Assembly: GCF_022524345.1 (NCBI RefSeq)
Contig: NZ_JAKWJU010000002.1
Location: 2,108,001 to 2,172,000, forward strand
DNA: 64,000 nucleotides
Reading direction: 5' to 3'
DNA from: Streptomyces marispadix
GTDB taxonomy: Bacteria > Actinomycetota > Actinomycetes > Streptomycetales > Streptomycetaceae
The translations under genes were made by a program, and so were the position numbers. Below are positions 61,401 to 64,000 of this stretch, piece after piece (position 1 is the first letter of the stretch; the number at the start of each line of letters is the position of its first letter). The notes beneath the pieces are model-generated. The model ran no database searches. It was not told the origin of the DNA and saw nothing but the letters and a program-made list of their open reading frames with translations.

Positions 61401-62389
61401 TGAAGCGCCGAGCCGAACTGATCGGCGCCGACGGCACCTACGAGGGCTTCGCGCGCCGACTCGCCCGTACGGGGCCCCGGTTGGCCGCGCAGCAGCGCCG
61501 CCGCGAGGAGGCGTCCGCGGCGGCGGACACGGCCACCGTGAGCGAGGCCCGCGCCGACACCCGTACGGAAGCCCGCGCGGAGGCCCGTACCGAGGCATCC
61601 GCGGAGCAGCCGCGCACCGAGCCGCGAAGCGACCCCGAAGCACACGGCACGCTCCGCCTCCGTACCCAGACCGGTCCCTCGGCGGGAGCGGCCCCGGGCA
61701 CGGTCGGCGGCGTCACCGCCAGCGGCTCCGCGGACGTCGCCCCGGACGGCACGGGCGACGCCACGACCAGCACCGCGAGCGGCGCAACCGTTCAACACTT
61801 GGACGCACACGCGACGGCCCTCCCCCGAATCGTCATCCTCGTCGACGACTTCGACACACTCGCCGACCCGTCTCTCGGCAACCCGGGCCGCCCCGCGGCG
61901 GGTTCGGTCATGCGTGCCCTGGAGGGCGTCGCGAGGGACGGAGCGCGCCTCGGCGTGCACCTCGTGGCGGCGAGCGGCCGGCCCGAACGCACCGTAGGCA
62001 CGGGCCTCGCCCAGGCCGCCGCGCTGCGCGCCGAACTGTCCCGGCACAGCGGCCCGGACGCGTCCGGCGGGGAGAGCACGGTTCCCGGCCGCGGCACGCT
62101 CATCGAGGCGGACGGCACGGTCACGGCCTTCCAGGCGGGCCGCATCACGGGACGGATCCCCCGCACCGCGACGCAGCGCCCGACGGTCGTCCCGCTGGAC
62201 TGGACGCGCGCGGGCGACCCGCCGACTCGGCGCCCCGTGAGGGAACTCGGAAACGGTCCGACCGATCTCGCCCTGCTGGCAAGCGCGGTGGGACGCGCCG
62301 CGCAGTCCCTCGGGCTGGAACGACAGGAATCGGGCACCGCTACTGCGAACAGATCACGGAGTGGTCAAGATGAGGTTCTTGAAAGCTGA
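58460..62389 (+). CDS. FHA domain plus FtsK/SpoIIIE-type ATPase (1309 aa)
   Basis: The N-terminal ~110 residues resemble the FHA-associated front part of EssC/FtsK-like proteins; a classical FHA domain follows (about 135-230: LHVISGPDAGGIHLL, CLGRSAEADVPLDDPDVSRLHC, DLGSTNGTSLDG). A low-complexity Gly/Ser/Ala linker runs to about 470. An alpha/beta region with PATILLTALGPGP and PRLTGLARSVLAQLAALHG precedes one FtsK-type P-loop ATPase (GPPGSGKTELLRSLA; VILVDDFDTLA). No membrane helix is seen, unlike EccC. Several disordered insertions break the ATPase region. ATG at 58460 follows GGGAGGG. The FHA domain could read phospho-Thr made by the adjacent kinases. Confidence 0.8.
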   Translation: MQIRLTVTLGPRGSGQGAGGAASAPSGGSACDVLVTAPSGTPLSAVTGGLVSTAAAAVSGAGPGASSGAGGPGHGGDSSADSTAAVYAGTERLDPHRQLLGEPPLLDGAVVSLHGPSLPVQAPALAAYGSAKARLHVISGPDAGGIHLLQGGKVCLGRSAEADVPLDDPDVSRLHCAVTVSDGGAVTVADLGSTNGTSLDGAPVGGQPVLFRPGSTLRVGESALRVETSAPDGPADAEGSSGMLSAGQGSGAVPGAGSLPLSLPTEPDGHGQLRLVCPRGGGWTRGPEAGERPYDRHQGRRAGAVGAQGAGAGGEGPGPAPGGASRGASRAGSHSQARAADSAHGYAPGGPFPDGGTTHGSGIAQHARYAQQFTPGEAADGGGPAASAGHGAHGSATGHGPSGAADAGRPRARGLGAWARRFAGGQQGEDQAAPPMGAGSAGARPGATGTGPAGSAPGGADSASAAAEDAHRPDPATILLTALGPGPRLWEREPDHPEAMTVRIGTAHRSHGGRGAPVTVDLREAGALGLAGPRPRLTGLARSVLAQLAALHGPSSLEMVLIAADRSYDTEDRVRDWSWTGWLPHLRPAHGQDCRLLTAYDRDQAAARVAELTHRLDELRQHPGQAPSAGAGVGTGGPTGHVSGPYTLVVVDGDPGSAALRDAVARLAAEGPGAGIHVLCLAETPAATPSSPVSETVRAAYETSAAFRECGALALLSGAVATAVRVVWREGAPGDGASRENSASGGPYVPGAPTASGTPGTVCTLDAVSAAWAERFARAMAPLREPEGAQARAGAAARSVVTLPRSSRLLDELGLARATPAALLARWADPDGQAAEPGSRAAGPGGASGAAGTTGAAGSVGTQAGAGAASSGGAAHAGGRATLVFGAGPRGSLKAELGVTRGHALITGPPGSGKTELLRSLAASLSVGSPPDRLQLLLVDGDGATGDGLHTCLELPHARRHLAANDPVRMRDFAQALSGELKRRAELIGADGTYEGFARRLARTGPRLAAQQRRREEASAAADTATVSEARADTRTEARAEARTEASAEQPRTEPRSDPEAHGTLRLRTQTGPSAGAAPGTVGGVTASGSADVAPDGTGDATTSTASGATVQHLDAHATALPRIVILVDDFDTLADPSLGNPGRPAAGSVMRALEGVARDGARLGVHLVAASGRPERTVGTGLAQAAALRAELSRHSGPDASGGESTVPGRGTLIEADGTVTAFQAGRITGRIPRTATQRPTVVPLDWTRAGDPPTRRPVRELGNGPTDLALLASAVGRAAQSLGLERQESGTATANRSRSGQDEVLES

Positions 62390-62532
62390 CAACGTATTGC
62401 GGGCTCTCCGCGTTCAGGCGTAGGACTTTGCGCACGGGACTGAGGGCGTAGACCAGAAGCCCTCTGCCTTGTTACCAAGCGGCGCGGCGGCCGGGATCCG
62501 GGCACGCGCCTCCGATGGGGACGGCGGGAGCT

Positions 62533-63960
62533 ATGCGTAATACGGTCCGTGCGACTGGTGCATCGGGCACCAAGAGCCACACCAGCATCTTTAGCAAGAC
62601 CGGTACCACCAGGGCTGCTGCACGTGGAGCGGTGGCGGTGTGCGCCGTCGCGGCCCTGTCGCTGACGGCCGCCTGCGGCGGAGGAAGCGACGACAAGGGG
62701 GAGTCAGGCGGCTCGTCCCAGGCGGACAAGTCCACCGTGAAGCTGCCCAAGCTCAAGGGCGAGAAGCTTCAGGTCGCCGCGGTCTGGACGGGCGACGAAG
62801 GCAAGAACTTCGGGAAGGTCATCGAGGCGTTCGAGAAGCGCACCGGTGCCCAGGTCGAAGTCACGCCCACGGGCGACAATGTGGCGACGTACCTCGGCTC
62901 GAAGATCGAGGGCGGTTCGCCGCCCGACGTCGCGATGCTGCCTCAGGTCGGCGTGCTGAACCAGTTCGCAGAGAAGGGCTGGCTCAAGCCCCTCGACCAG
63001 GCCACCAAGGACCAGCTCAGCAAGAACTTCTCCAAGGGCTGGCAGGACTTGGGCGCCAACAAGGGCAAGCAGTACGGCGTCTACTTCAAGGCCGCCAGCA
63101 AGTCGCTGATCTGGTACAACGCCGGCGCGTACAAGAACGCGGGCGTCAGCGAGGCGAAGACCTGGCAGGACTTCGTCAAGAACGCCCAGACGATCGCCGA
63201 TTCCGGTGTCGAGCCGGTGTCCGTCGGCGGCGCCGACGGCTGGGTGCTCACCGACTGGTTCGAGAACATCTACCTCTCGCAGGCGGGCCAGGAGAAGTAC
63301 GACAAGCTCGCCAAGCATGAGATCAAGTGGACCGATCCCTCGGTGAAGAAGGCGCTGACCACTCTCGCCGAGCTGTTCGGGAAGAAGGAGCTGCTCGCCG
63401 GCGGCAACAAGGGCGCGCTTCAGACCGACTTCCCCAAGTCCGTTACGCAGGCGTTCGACTCCACCGACGCCCCGAGCGCCGCGAGCGTCTTCGAGGGCGA
63501 CTTCGTCGGCATCAACGTCGCCAACGACACCAAGGCGAAGATCGGCAAGGACGCGAAGGTCTACCCGTTCCCGTCGGTCGGCGGCAAGGCGCCGGTGGTC
63601 ACCGGCGGCGACGCGGCCGTGGCGCTGAAGGACAGCAAGGCCGCCCACGCCCTGCTGACGTTCCTCGCCAGCCCGGAGGCCGCAGCGGTCTGGGCCCAGG
63701 AGGGCGGTTTCGTCTCGCCGAACAAGAACCTCGACGGCAAGGCGTACCCGAACGACGTCCAGCGTGAGATCGGCAAGGCGCTGGTCTCGGCGGGCGACGA
63801 CTTCCGCTTCGACATGTCCGACCAGGCCCCCGCAGCGTTCGGAGGCACCAAGGGCAAGGGCGAGTGGAAGGCCCTCCAGGACTTCCTGAAGAACCCGAAG
63901 GACGTGGCAGGCACCCAGAGCGCCCTTGAGGCCGCGGCCACCAAGGCGTACAAGGACTGA
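62533..63960 (+). CDS. Sugar-binding lipoprotein of an ABC importer (475 aa)
   Basis: Family 1 extracellular solute-binding protein. Signal peptide ending in the lipobox LTAAC (VAVCAVAALSLTAACGGG), then a Ser/Lys/Asp-rich linker; the mature domain begins LQVAAVWTGDEGKNFGKVIEAFEKR in parts, with VAMLPQVGVLNQFAEKGWLKPLD and KSLIWYNAGAYKNAG, typical of CUT1 binding proteins. ATG at 62533 is preferred (GGGAG close upstream); ATG at 62515 is an alternative. Permease genes are expected beyond the window end. The substrate is unknown. Confidence 0.88.
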   Translation: MRNTVRATGASGTKSHTSIFSKTGTTRAAARGAVAVCAVAALSLTAACGGGSDDKGESGGSSQADKSTVKLPKLKGEKLQVAAVWTGDEGKNFGKVIEAFEKRTGAQVEVTPTGDNVATYLGSKIEGGSPPDVAMLPQVGVLNQFAEKGWLKPLDQATKDQLSKNFSKGWQDLGANKGKQYGVYFKAASKSLIWYNAGAYKNAGVSEAKTWQDFVKNAQTIADSGVEPVSVGGADGWVLTDWFENIYLSQAGQEKYDKLAKHEIKWTDPSVKKALTTLAELFGKKELLAGGNKGALQTDFPKSVTQAFDSTDAPSAASVFEGDFVGINVANDTKAKIGKDAKVYPFPSVGGKAPVVTGGDAAVALKDSKAAHALLTFLASPEAAAVWAQEGGFVSPNKNLDGKAYPNDVQREIGKALVSAGDDFRFDMSDQAPAAFGGTKGKGEWKALQDFLKNPKDVAGTQSALEAAATKAYKD

Positions 63961-64000
63961 ACCCCGCGCCGGTTCACAGCCCGCTGCAAGCAGCACGCTC

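Noticed and set aside
62390..62532. DasR box before the second sugar-binding gene (GTAGACCAGA)
   Set aside because: Only one half-site fits, about 10 of 16 positions.

Overview
High-GC, Streptomyces-like chromosomal DNA. Evidence: codons are strongly G/C at the third position; GTG and TTG starts are common; there are ATGA/GTGA operon overlaps, TAGNNT -10 boxes, a LAXTG (sortase E type) surface protein, and a gene order (murA-hup-malic enzyme-csp-helD; nnaR-narK; matAB; smpB-ctp-ftsX-ftsE-prfB; two Ser/Thr kinases) that I recall from the core chromosome of Streptomyces coelicolor and relatives. No tRNA, rRNA, CRISPR array, IS element or phage module was seen.

Layout. (1) 1-8.7 kb: a type VII secretion (ESX-like) accessory island. 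Two paralogous small/large pairs on the minus strand (the left one cut by the window edge) flank a plus-strand operon that has its own small/large pair, an unknown 374-aa protein and a frameshifted gene. A mycosin protease sits beside the right pair. No EccB/C/D/E core gene is in the window. (2) 8.7-14.2 kb: a three-subunit molybdo-flavo-iron-sulfur hydroxylase of unusual design: a catalytic subunit with altered active-site motifs and an Fe-S subunit with a ~490-residue low-complexity N-terminus. (3) 14.6-19.6 kb: a sugar ABC importer (lipoprotein, two permeases, no ATPase) followed by a GH20 hexosaminidase, an arrangement like the Streptomyces das chitobiose/GlcNAc locus, with two candidate operators upstream. 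(4) 20-25.8 kb: DUF3039, YqgE/AlgH, murA, hup, malic enzyme, cold-shock gene. (5) 26-31.7 kb: HelD-type RNA polymerase ATPase, then the nitrate genes nnaR and narK with a good GlnR-type box. (6) 31.8-36.2 kb: matA-matB-acyltransferase, the extracellular PNAG-like glycan locus that drives mycelial aggregation. (7) 36.5-40.3 kb: two small-molecule phosphotransferases, an MFS transporter remnant and a secreted lipase. (8) 40.4-44.9 kb: a sulfur (sulfonate-type) ABC importer plus FMN monooxygenase, headed by a leaderless cysteine-type leader peptide too short for ordinary ORF calling. (9) 45-47.7 kb: MpaB-type oxygenase, GPP34 protein, hairpin repeats and tmRNA. (10) 47.9-62.4 kb: smpB, S41 protease, ftsX/ftsE, a small membrane protein, a LAXTG protein, prfB, two Ser/Thr kinases and a 1309-aa FHA plus FtsK-type ATPase. 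(11) the window ends in a second sugar-binding lipoprotein.

Most interesting for follow-up: the duplicated ESX-like substrate pairs with a shared promoter and a distal conserved block; the frameshifted gene in the central operon; the hydroxylase lacking the catalytic glutamate; the leader peptide; the operators at the hexosaminidase/ABC and narK operons; and the FHA-FtsK protein next to two kinases. No search or computation could be run: family assignments rest on motifs read by eye and recalled family knowledge, and statements of similarity are visual.
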